From contig JASSKH010000001.1 in the NCBI GenBank assembly GCA_031763025.1, positions 21,429,142 to 21,493,141 on the forward strand: a stretch of DNA of 64,000 bases, written 5' to 3'. This DNA comes from Macrocystis pyrifera (taxonomy: Eukaryota > Sar > Phaeophyceae > Laminariales > Laminariaceae). The notes beneath the pieces are model-generated. The model was not told the DNA's origin, made no database searches, and saw only the letters and a program-made list of their open reading frames with translations. How positions within the stretch are numbered: the stretch's first letter is position 1; each line of letters opens with the position of its first letter. Below are positions 18,821-28,790 of the stretch, in pieces. Made by a program: the position numbers and the translations under genes.

Positions 18821-21294
18821 ATCACGTGATGGAGCACTTTGCGGTTGCCGACCGCCCGGCGAACCAGGCCAGGCTGGCGGCTCTGGTGACGAAGGACCTC
18901 GAGACCTTCGCGCTCGACCTGCATTGTGTCTCCGACTCCTGCGGCCACGCTTGGGCCTACCCCCCGCCGGTGGAGTCCTTCCCCGTCATCCCGGGGCCCC
19001 ATTGTCCCCGCCTTTCCGGATACGTCGCCCTCGGCGGCCTGATCAACGCCGAAGCCCAGCAACCTCGCCGCACATCCGCCACGGTGGCCGGGGTCGGGGC
19101 CGGTGAATGCCGGCAGTGGGGGAAGACCGGCAAGTGCCGCTTCGGTGACGCCTGCGTGTTCACCTAAGTCGGCCCCGCTCGCAAGACGAGCAGCGGCAAC
19201 AAGCGCAAGGCGGCTACCGGCGGGGGCTCGGCCGATAGCGGCGTCGCAGCCAGCGGCGCTGCATCCGGGGAATCCCTGGCCAAGAGGGCCAAGGGCAAGG
19301 GAAAAGGGGGGGCGGGGGGCGGGGGGCGGCGGTGCGAGTAACGGGAGCAGCGACGGCGGTAGCGGCGGCAATGGCAGCGGCAGCGGCAGCGGCAGTGGTA
19401 GCTTCGGCGGTTCCGGCAGCGGCGGCAGCGGCAGCGGCAGCGGTAGCGGCAGTGGCAGCGGGGCGTCGAGCGGGGGGGGGGCTTCACTCGCTCGGCGGCG
19501 GCCAGGACTGACGAATAGGGGGACGGGCCTCGCCCCTCAGCAGGGGCGAGGCCGATCGTAGGGCGTATGGAAGCAACAGCGCGAGATGCGCAGCTTGCAC
19601 GTCCGGGGTCGGCGTCCGTTGGGGGACCAGGTGTGACGAGTATGCTCGGCCGTTGTGTAGTGTTGTTGCGCGATATGCAGCATGTCGCATCGCCTACTAG
19701 CGCGTCTCGGTCGGAGATTATGGACCGCGTAGCTCAGCAGTATGTGCAGTATTTTCCGGCGAGTGGTAGCCGCTTTGGGTGTATGCGGGCCATCGAGACA
19801 TCCTTGAACGTCCCGCGTGTGAAAGCAGCTAGGATTCGTTTTTGGTTCCGACGACAGAAAGGGTTCCGTGGGGTAGAGCAGTTAGCGGATATCGTCGAAC
19901 ACGGCGCGCCCGTCCACGTGGAAGGGACCAAAGACATTGGCGCGGCCTTGGCATACTCAAACCATAGCAGCGTAGCCCGACACTCTGACACTGTAATCGC
20001 GAAGATTTTTGACGACGTACGGTTTGGGCGGGCAGTCATATTTCCGCACAGCGAGGCGCACACCATCCCCGGCTTGCGGTTGTCTCCGCTAGCCGTGATT
20101 GTATCCCCGTCTCAAACTCGGATCATCCACGATCTGACGTTTTCGTCGTCGCAGTACGCCCACGGCGTCAACGCGGATACTGACTTCGAGCGAGCCCCCC
20201 CCGTGGTGCTGGGCCACGTGTTGCGAGACGTTATTTGGCGCATTTTGTACCTTCGTCGGCGTTTTGGACCGAGCGCGCGTATTGTTTTGAGTAAAATCGA
20301 TACCACTGAGGCGTTCCGTCAGGTTAGCGTACAGTGGGCAGGGGCGCCCGTATTTGGATACGGATTTCGCGAGTGGATTGTGACCGACCGCCGGCTCTCC
20401 AGTTCGGATGGCGCAGTTCACCGGGGTTCTTTTGTATGTTTTCGGCAGCCCTCGGACACGCGCATCGCCACACGTCGTACGAGGATGCCGTGGTGATGGA
20501 TCAGGGGCGTATCGCGCACGTCGCGGTCACCCCGCCGAGGAAACCGACCGGCCGACCCCCTTTCCACCTGGGTGCCGGGTCCCCGTCGGGAAGGGGGGGG
20601 GAGGCGTAGCCAATTTTTCGCGCGGTATTATGTAGATGACGGGATACTAGTGCAGGTACAATGGTGGCCCGACGGTCGGCGCTGTAGACGCGCGTCCGCA
20701 TCTCTGGCGTCGGACCATTTTCGGCTTTTCGGGGAGAGCTCCTCATGGGACCCCCCTCTGCTGTCTTCTCGAAAGATATCACAGTGGGACACCGTGTTGT
20801 GCGTGCTGGGGTGGGAAATTGATACCGTGGCACTGACTATTTCCGTTCCCGTAGCCAAGCTGGAACAACTCCGCGACACGCTGAGCGAGTGGCCTTCGGA
20901 CCGCGCGTTCGCGTCCGAGGGAGAGCTCCGCTCTCTGACCGGTCAGTTACTGCACCTGTGCGAAGTCGTGCGACCAGGAAAACACTTTGTTCGACGCATG
21001 CTCAACCAAGTAGGCCTGGCCCCTGTTCGCGCGTGGAGCGAGAAGTTCCACGTGCCGCACGCGCGCGCGGCGTCGTCCTCGCGGATTCAATTGGGTCCTG
21101 AGTTCCACGCCGATGTATCCTTCTGGCGTCTGTTGGTAGAAGGAGGGCTAGGCTCCGTGGCGGGTCGCCCTGTGCCGAAGCTACATGCAGCCGCCGGCGT
21201 TTACACTGTGATCAGACGCTTCCGGCGACGCCATGGGGGGTTATTTTTTTGGGCCCGTTCCCGGGGCCGGCGTATGGTGGTGTGTCGAATTTAA
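18821..21294 (+). mobile_element. DIRS-like retrotransposon relic (fossil)
   Basis: A GC-rich element in two recognisable parts. The first (18830-19170) ends in a CCCH-type zinc finger context (CRQWGKTGKCRFGDAC), as in some gag-like proteins. Glycine/serine repeat sequence follows. The second part (about 19700-21290) is a reverse transcriptase with KIDTTEAFRQV, YYVDDGILVQ and an RNase H-like LRSLTGQLLHLCEVVRPGKHF segment, the pattern I associate with DIRS/Ngaro-type elements. No tyrosine recombinase or terminal repeats are visible. It is broken in several places; age is not measurable without repeats. A Ty3-like element is the alternative. Confidence 0.7.
19340..19490 (+). repeat. GGC/AGC-rich trinucleotide repeat
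   Basis: An imperfect run of GGCAGC units coding Gly-Ser in one frame, lying between the two parts of the DIRS-like relic. Confidence 0.9.
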
Positions 21295-21639
21295 CGCCGA
21301 CGTTCTCCAGTATATAAGTACATATATGTTCACTAACACCGCAGTACGTCCTATATTGTTGTTGGTACAAAATCCGTCAATCAATCGCACACGAGAGTTC
21401 ATCCCATATTACTGCTGGTACATCCTCTGAAAATGGCAGATTTGGTCCTGTTCACGTGGCATAACTCAATGGAGAGTTTCGGTTAAAAAACAAATCGAAA
21501 AAAAGCGCTCAGGGTCAGAGTTTGTCGTCGAAGTCTCTCCGCACAAAAGACGTTGACGGCTATTTTTTTCCCTGAACGGTTTTTTTTTTTTTCCAGATGC
21601 TCAGTAGAGGTCGGTATCACTTTTGAAAACACTCTGATA
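21295..21639. other. No recognisable gene
   Basis: AT-richer sequence after the DIRS-like relic. It contains CTCCAGTATATAAGTAC at about 21306-21322, closely like a motif near 5740, but no linked gene. Confidence 0.4.
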
Positions 21640-21765
21640 TGATATATGATATATTGTGAAAAAAATGGTATATGATATGATATGATATAAATATTATATT
21701 ATATATCTTATCATATGATATATCATATTATATCGTATGATATGATATGATATAACAGAAAACCC
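21640..21765. repeat. AT-rich palindromic GATAT/ATATC repeat
   Basis: Runs of ATGATATGATAT on one side and ATATCATATGATATATC on the other can pair as hairpins. Confidence 0.9.
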
Positions 21766-21975
21766 TCTCAAGCGCCCGAGAATCTCCCGAGATCCACTTT
21801 CTTCGAAGATCGGCGTTCTTCGAAATAAGCTGACATGGCTCTAGCTAGACTAGCTCGCACACAAGGAGAGAGCCATCATAGCTGGAGAGGTCCATCATAG
21901 CGTGTCTGCTGTAGTCCACAGCAGCAGTCAGTTGTTCTCACGGCATGGTCTTTGTGGTTCGCGTTGAAGTTTTGG

Positions 21976-21977
21976 AG

Positions 21978-22017
<40 letters not shown>
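21976..22017 (+). repeat. (GTT)n microsatellite
   Basis: About 14 consecutive GTT units. Confidence 0.95.
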
Positions 22018-23099
22018 CATTATTGTTAGATCTTTTTAACGATGATTTTCGAACTACGGCTAGTATATAGAAAGGCGGAGTTCCTCCTCCTGTTGATTTC
22101 ACGGTGAAGATTCTAGTGTGTGGTGTCGTCAGAGTTATCGCAATCTTCATGGTACTCTATTTTGAGGACAAGCGGTTGAAATTGTTTCGAGCATTATTGA
22201 CTGGTGGTTGCACAGCCGCTGTGCATGCCTTGGGCCCGAGGTACTATTATTCTTGATTGTTGCGTGCGTAATATGGGACCTCCGCGGGACAATACCCATG
22301 CGACGGTCTGGTCGAGAACCTGGAACCCACAGTAATACCTTATTATAGCAAGGTGCGCCTTTTGTTTATTCCGTGGAAGCGAAATAATGTTGTACGTACC
22401 TGGTAGCTGGTATTTTGTCATTGTCTACCAGGTACTACTGCCGTATAGTAGGTGTAGGCGAGTAGAGCCTGGTAGAAAAGCAGTTAAAATATACTACTAT
22501 TAATATTAAAATACCAACTAAAAAATGTAAAGGTTTCCAACAACTAACTTGGCATCATGCCATGAATACATTACTTACTTATGCTATACGTTACTACTGC
22601 TCTTCTCGCTGTGTACATCATCACCCACCTTTCGTCCCAGCGTGTGCTCGAAAACGTTTATACGAGTATCATATACGGTTCGCGCTACTACTGTTACTGA
22701 CGCTGTGGATATTATGTTTGACTATTGAAATTGTTATTGCCCTCGATGAAATGCATCGAACGCTGTTCTCAGTTTGTTTGCTTGTCTTTTTTTTTGTGAA
22801 GTCGCAGGTGGAATTGTTGAGAGTGACGGGAGAGGCCAGTCGGGACCAGCACAGACGGAACCTCAGAGTGCTGTGTTTCGCTCAGGCAGAGCGTCTACTT
22901 GTTGGCTATCGGTACCACTTGTTATAGTACTCGGCGGGGACATATATCCGGCAGCAACACACGAAGACGGCACGAGCACCCGCACCAGTACCACAACAAT
23001 GGGATCGACATCATTAAGGTGTAATTGGGGTTGCAGGGCTAAATACAAGACTGTTGGCCAATGAAAAACGAAACATGAACGGGGAGAGATCTCCAACAA
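22018..23099. other. No recognisable gene
   Basis: A plus frame at 22562-22927 (121 codons) has two hydrophobic stretches (FALLLLLTLWILCLTIEIVIAL and LFSVCLLVFFFV) that could span a membrane, but it matches nothing that I know and lacks context. Confidence 0.35.
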
Positions 23100-24370
23100 T
23101 CAGTCAGAAAGCTGACGACGCTCTCTTGGCCAAAGCAAAACATGTCGATTGTTTATTACAACAAGTAAACGACAGATTGACAAGAGATCTCTGTACCGCG
23201 AAATAGTTGTTGTTGGCGAAATGAGAACTGAGGTGGATGCATGCTCTAGGGGGCAAGAGCTTGCCACCGGCGTCCTGCGGTATCCTCCCAAACCTGAAAA
23301 AGGCCCATTTTTTGTTGTGTGTTGTTACACATTCGACAGATTGACGTATTTTCAACTGCCGGGTTATTATTTTTGCGAGTACCGAAACATAAGATGAGGA
23401 TCGCAAAATACAAATAAAGGGGAAAAGTATAAAGTAATCAACTACTTGCTGTTGTAAAAGACTTACGATAGTATGCAATTTTGGGTCAGTATTTTTGCGA
23501 GTACCGAAACATACGACGAGGATATCAAAATACAAATAAAGGGGAAAAGTATAAAGTAATCAACTACTTGCTGTTGTTGCAAAAGACGTAGTACGCAGCT
23601 TGCAAAATTGAGTATCAACTATTTGATCAGTCGAACTCACAGCTGACGTATTTCAAAATTTATAAAAAAGACCTACGAGTTCGTATGCAATCTTATAGTA
23701 GTAGTTTTCAGGCTCTACTGCTGCTATAGTATGCGAATGACGACGCATTGTTGGCCAATGAAAAACATTTTGTGGGTTGTTACACATTCGACAGATTGAC
23801 ATGTATTTTCAACTGGCGGGTTATTATATGCGAGTACCGAAACATACGATGACGATCGCAAACAAACAAAGGCGAAAAGTAGAAAGTAATCCACTACTGC
23901 CGGCGGCGTCCTACGGTATCCTCCCAAACCTGAAAACAAGCCCTTTTTTTGCCTTTCGCTGCTTTAAAAGACCTGCGATAGTATGCATTTTTTTTGCCAT
24001 TCGAGGCACAGTAGTACTCGTAGATAATTTTGCTGTGGCACAAAAAGTAACCCACTCCTGTTGTTGTACAGTAAAAGACCTGCTATAGTATGCGAATGGA
24101 AACGCGAAGTACACCAAAAAAGTATTATTTCAGCTCGTGCCACGATACACGATAGACGCTCGATCTCGACAGAGACTCAGCCCACGGACGACCCGCGCGG
24201 TGGTGGGCAAGATCAACTAGTATAGATGACGGGCTCGAAGGAATGAGGTGGATGCACGCTCTAGGGGGCAAGAGCTTGCCGGCGGCGTCCAACGGTATCC
24301 TCCCAAAACTGAAAAAAAGCCCATTTTTTCCCATTCGAAACGTTTGTTGTACTGATGTACTGATAGACGA
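23100..24370 (+). repeat. Complex dispersed repeat block
   Basis: One motif of about 100 bp (GAGGTGGATGCAYGCTCTAG, then CGGTATCCTCCCAAA and CTGAAAAA) occurs at 23229-23315 and 24244-24335, with a partial copy at 23902-23950. Another (GCGAGTACCGAAACATA, AAAGGGGAAAAGTATAAAG) occurs near 23373, 23495 and 23829. The segment 23589-23670 also occurs inverted at about 59090-59180. Confidence 0.85.
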
Positions 24371-25390
24371 AATGCATTTTTTGCCATTCTGTTATGATGT
24401 TATAGAGTCGAGCGGTGCGCGTGTCATGCATGATGGCGTAATCTCGTCGGGCTCTCCGGCCGAGATAGCTTATGTTCCTCGAAAGGCTGCTCAGATATAC
24501 CCACCTCCAAAACATCATGTATTAATTCCTTCTCAGAACAAACAGGGCCGTAGGCCGTCTGGCACACATGCACACGCTCAAGCTATTTCAGTTCGTTGCA
24601 AAGACTGCCGCTTGCATTCCCGTTGTTCCGCCCAGCCCGCGGAACATACGCCTCAGCCATCTCCTATTCTGGTGTAGGGGAACACTGCCGGCAACAGGAT
24701 GAGCTATAGGAAGCTGAAGGGGTGGAAGAGGGTTGTGACCGTCTGCTCACATCCCCGCAGTCTCCGGATTCAATTCGTATTTTCCCCTTCTGCCTACATG
24801 CCGTGTCCACTTCTAGAAACCCCCCGGATCCTTGGATTACCACCGTAACATCCTCCCCAGCTGGTTTAGCCGGATAAGGCAAACCACGCGATATCCTAGA
24901 CGGTGGACCCGAGGTATTCTATGGCCGCCAAACTGAGGCAAGAAAACCCGGCTATTTTTTTGTTTCTTATAGGAAAGGCCTCCCCCCAATACGCACACTA
25001 CATGCGTCGCCTTGCTCTCTTAACGCGGCGAACACTGTTACGCCCCCTCCAACTACGCTCCTGAATGCTCGCTTGACTCCTAAACTCCCTACAGTTCCCC
25101 CGACGTACAATACCTGTACCACCTAACACTATTGTGCCAATCGATAGGAAAAATCACAATTGTCGCGCCTCCAAGGTGAAAACTAGGCAAAAACAGAATG
25201 TCAGAGATCGCAAGGAACCCCGTTCCTTCGGACAATAGTCTCCTATTGCCCCCTACTCCTGCCATAAATACACAGATCGCGACGGTAATGCGAGATGACA
25301 GGGTCTTTTTTTTGCGTGACTTCAACATAGCAATCATCTAGCGCCTACCAAACTAATGAACTCCTGAAAATTCGTAGTGCTGTTGCCGAG
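24371..25390. other. No recognisable gene
   Basis: The plus frame entering from 24243 stays open to 24677 and has a CKDCRLHSRC cysteine cluster, but I recognise no family. Confidence 0.35.
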
Positions 25391-26419
25391 CTAAAGTGGG
25401 TTAATTTTTCCAAAGTGCCGCTGGCCTAGAACAACGCCCCCCAGCGGCATCCCGCTCATCCTCCCCCGCTTAGAACAAGCGCTTCCAGAATCGCCACCCC
25501 AGAGCAATAGTGTAAACCGCTCCTCGTCCATCAACCCCCCCGAAGCTCCGAAGCCGACACCACCAAGACAGGTGAGCCGGTGTTGCGCGCGGCTGTACTC
25601 GAAGATAGACCCCGAACGAGCTGCTCGATCTTCGGAACGGCGCGCTCGCGGCCCCACCCTCGCCTTTCCACTCCGAGTCCCCTCATTGAACGCGCCAATA
25701 CGGCGAGTGAAGTCGTAGACCTGCCCGGGCCGCCCCGCGTGCCCCTTTCCGCCATCGACCGGCTGATTTTCGTGCCGATCGCGAACTTTCTCAGCGCCTC
25801 CTTTGTACTCAGCGCGGGGCGTCTTCTCGCCTCCTCGTCTCGGGCTGCGGGGCGGCTCCGCTCGCTGCTCGGATCGTACAAGTTCCACCACGCGTGAAAA
25901 TGTGTCCACCTGCAGCGGAGTGAAACTTGTCCAGTGACTCCGCCTCCGAGACCCAGTGACGCCTCCCCGTCGAGGTAACCGCCGCGGTACCCCCATCTCG
26001 CGACCCCGGTAGCGCTGACCACCCTCCTGACCAGTGACTCCGCCTCTGAGACCCAGTGACGCCTTCCCGTCGAGGTACCCGCCGCGGTACCCCCATCTCG
26101 CGACCCCGGTAGCGCTGACCACCCTCCTGTCTAGTAGCGTGTACATTGATTGGTGCTGCTGTAGTCGAGTGCCCTCCGAGGCCCAGGTCCGCTCCCCACG
26201 CCATCTGCGCAAACTGAGGGGTCCAACCGAGCTACCCCAGGCTACTGCCGTGGTCATCCCACGACCCGTTGGCGACACCGCTGACGTCGCCTGCTTCTCT
26301 ATACCGCCGCCTCCTCTTGGGCGCTGCCCATCCACCCCCGTCGACGCCGAACGCGCCGACGCCATGTGGAAAAGAGGGGCCGGGGCCGCCGCCCGAGGTG
26401 CCCGTACCGCTCGAGTCAC
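25391..26419 (-). CDS. Unrecognised ORF in a GC-rich block
   Basis: A 342-codon open frame, very rich in Gly, Arg and Ser, with no domain, signal peptide or membrane segment that I recognise. It spans a 100-bp tandem duplication, so the protein repeats a GQRYRGREMGVPRR-like segment in a shifted register. In GC-rich DNA long antisense frames arise easily, and frames are open on the plus strand too (25580-25897, 26034-26516, 26269-26841). I would not treat it as a gene without transcripts. Confidence 0.15.
   Translation of the reverse strand: MTRAVRAPRAAAPAPLFHMASARSASTGVDGQRPRGGGGIEKQATSAVSPTGRGMTTAVAWGSSVGPLSLRRWRGERTWASEGTRLQQHQSMYTLLDRRVVSATGVARWGYRGGYLDGKASLGLRGGVTGQEGGQRYRGREMGVPRRLPRRGGVTGSRRRSHWTSFTPLQVDTFSRVVELVRSEQRAEPPRSPRRGGEKTPRAEYKGGAEKVRDRHENQPVDGGKGHAGRPGQVYDFTRRIGAFNEGTRSGKARVGPRARRSEDRAARSGSIFEYSRAQHRLTCLGGVGFGASGGLMDEERFTLLLWGGDSGSACSKRGRMSGMPLGGVVLGQRHFGKINPL
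25931..26130 (+). repeat. 100-bp tandem duplication
   Basis: Two adjacent units start CCAGTGACTCCGCCT at 25931 and 26031 and differ at only a few positions. Confidence 0.95.
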
Positions 26420-26841
26420 GTGGTCGGGGCCACACGGACGGCGCGCACGCCCGTGCCGATCACCGAAGCGCCATCGCTGGCGTGGCCACTCCTACCGTGG
26501 CAAGCCTCGAGCATGACGGCAAGCCTGTCGTGAAACGCGAGGGTTTTTCAGCTGTCTGTGAGCCAAGCCCCCTTCCCCAGATCTCTAACGGGAGACGGCG
26601 TGTCGTGAAACGCGAGAGTGCCCAGCTGTCTGTCAGTCAAGCCCCCTTTCCCAGATGTCTGAAAGGAGGCGGCGTCGAGGTGAGTCTGAGGGATGCTGTC
26701 AACAAAGCCTTCAAGCAGCGAGGGCGCAGGGGGCGGGCGTGGTCTCAGCATGTGTGGTTTCTGCGAGCATGGTTCGGTGGCGTGCGGCGTGATCATGACT
26801 CTCATGACAAGTTACTGGGCGGTCGAGTCGATCAAGAGTAA
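26269..26841 (+). CDS. Unrecognised ORF, 190 codons
   Basis: A proline-rich N-terminal half is followed by two related segments, KPVVKREGFSAVCEPSPLPQ and RRVVKRESAQLSVSQAPFPR, encoded by a 75-bp tandem duplication that keeps the frame. The C-terminal part is basic. No domain is recognised. The in-frame period is suggestive of coding but not proof, and the frame competes with minus-strand frames over the same DNA. Confidence 0.2.
   Translation: MATPLTSPASLYRRLLLGAAHPPPSTPNAPTPCGKEGPGPPPEVPVPLESRGRGHTDGAHARADHRSAIAGVATPTVASLEHDGKPVVKREGFSAVCEPSPLPQISNGRRRVVKRESAQLSVSQAPFPRCLKGGGVEVSLRDAVNKAFKQRGRRGRAWSQHVWFLRAWFGGVRRDHDSHDKLLGGRVDQE
26526..26675 (+). repeat. 75-bp tandem duplication
   Basis: Units begin TGTCGTGAAACGCGAG at 26526 and 26601; both contain CAGCTGTCTGT and AAGCCCCCTT. 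Confidence 0.9.
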
Positions 26842-26890
26842 GGTGATTCATGTCATGAAAAGTCTTGTTGCTGTAGCTATCAGAGTATAA

Positions 26891-27689
26891 CCGCCGCTCG
26901 GCTGTCCCGGCTACATGTTCTTGAACTCGCTAATCTAGTCATACTCGCCACCCCCCATTGTGCACTACCTACGCAAGGGAGAGCATGAACACGCTGTATC
27001 AGTTGTAAAATACCTATATATGTGAACTGGCTACGAACCATGATGATGTCTCGACCAACTACTAATTTCTCGACCCTGTAAGCCCATCCCTGAACCGGAG
27101 TTATTCAGCCCACATGAGCGCGAGAACATTGCAACAACACCAAAACACTAAATTCGGGTCGGTACATCAGGAAGGATTCGCACATCATGCAGGTACCGTG
27201 TTGAAAATAGTATTATAGGAAACATCGCGCGCTACCGGGGAACAATATGATTACCGCGCATTGGGCAGTTCCGGCGGGGGTGAGGCAACACTGCATTGCA
27301 AAACGTGGCTGCCACGGTTACAAGATGTGGCCCCAAATGGGGAGGCACAGCGGACACGATAACACTGCGAACGGGCAATGCTGGGTATTGGTGGAAATGG
27401 GGGTGATATCTGAGCCACTTGGTTGATTTCGGTGATTTCGTGCCGTTGCAGGTTTCTGACGAACGCGTCGACTCCCCCCCGTCAACGAGAGTGGAAACGA
27501 AAAAGGAAGCGAAGGGGAGGAACAAAGAGAACGGGAGAGCCTGACAGTCAGGTCGAGGCAACTGGCGGGCCTAACAGTCAGGTCCAGGCTATAAGACACA
27601 TGTCAGGGCAACATTTTCCTTGATGTGTCCTTCACCCGCCAAAAAATGAAGAGAAAAGAACATAGTGCTAATGAACAACAATAACTACG
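26891..27689. other. No recognisable gene
   Basis: Only short unsupported frames; the stretch ends near a short direct repeat of AACAGTCAGGTC. Confidence 0.4.
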
Positions 27690-27819
27690 ATGGACACGCA
27701 CACACAGCGGACACGGAACGGCAGTAAACTGCCGGACACATGCGACGGAGTACGGGCGTCAGTAAAGGTCACCGCCAGTGCGGTCGGATGCACGGGCAAG
27801 CGGGTTTGCAACAAACAAT

Positions 27820-28125
27820 ACGCAAGCAAACAAACGCCCAAACAATCAACAAAAGCGAACAGAACAAACAAGAACAAACAGAAGAACAAACAAACAAACG
27901 GACGAACGACATAAACCTAAACGACAAAGAGGCAACAAGCCCCGTGGCAAGGCTCAGACCTAGAGGGGCCTGGTTGCCGTCTCCTTTTAGCATGGGCGAC
28001 AGCAACAGCGGTCCGAATTAGTACAGACCCGACTATTCTGGGCATTCAACCCGCCTCAAGAAGGAAACAAACGAGCATACAAACAAAAGAAAACGAAACA
28101 AAACTAAACAAAGCAAAACAAAACA
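27820..28125 (+). repeat. Low-complexity AACAAAC tracts
   Basis: Two A/C-rich blocks (27820-27915 and 28065-28120) made of AACA, CAAA and ACGA units. Confidence 0.85.
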
Positions 28126-28250
28126 GGTAAAAGCCCCGGGGCTAAGGCGCAGACCTAGAGGGGCCTGGTTCCCGTCTCCGTTTAGCATGGGAGGCAGCAA
28201 CAACGGTCCCAATAGGCGCAGACCCAACCACTCTGGACATCCACTCTCTA
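27932..28250 (+). repeat. Direct repeat pair of about 120 bp, spaced about 195 bp
   Basis: Copies at 27935-28052 and 28130-28247 share CAGACCTAGAGGGGCCTGGT, CGTCTCC-TTTAGCATGGG and GCAACARCGGTCC. The A/C-rich tract between them may be part of the repeating unit. Confidence 0.85.
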
Positions 28251-28487
28251 TCCGAGAAATGAACAGTCAAACAGGCAGACAAACGAAAACAACCAACACA
28301 TAACATGAAACAAGAGGTGCCGCGTTCGTAGCGACGCAGAGCCACGCGTCGCGACAGTGACGAGTGGCGTACGGTGACAGCAGCGGATACGCAGACATGC
28401 AAATGGCAAGCGAATGGCAAGAAATGATAAAGAACGCCTGCAGTAGAACCCGGGACGTCGGCAAATTAGCAGCTGGTAAGAACACTA

Positions 28488-28743
28488 TGTTCGTTTGGAT
28501 CGTTCCAGCAGCGACGGTTACAAGTTGTAGAGGGTTGCGTATATCTTTGCAGGCGTTGTTATGAATTATGCCGTGTATTCATGAGAAGAGTTTGAGCACT
28601 CCGTTCTCTGCTCCGTTCTCTGCTCTGAGCTACCAGCTAGGCTCCGCTCTCTCTCCCCTCCTCTGTCCTCTAATACAACGACTATAAAGAAACTCATCAG
28701 ACCACGTGGTGGTCAGGGCATCCAGGCTTGGACTCTACGAACA
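28488..28743 (+). repeat. 5' LTR of Copia element B
   Basis: 256 bp, TGTTCGT to ACGAACA, with the TATA-like ACTATAAAG about 60 bp before its end and a doubled CTCCGTTCTCTG segment in the middle. Confidence 0.95.
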
Positions 28744-28790
28744 CACTATTAGTGACTTGAACGTTTGAGGTCTGGTACAAGAAGCCCACG

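Noticed and set aside
18391-19167. A single 258-codon protein joining RT motifs to a CCCH-finger segment
   Set aside because: It begins inside the MITE and runs from LINE B into another element by chance; base composition changes abruptly at about 18820.
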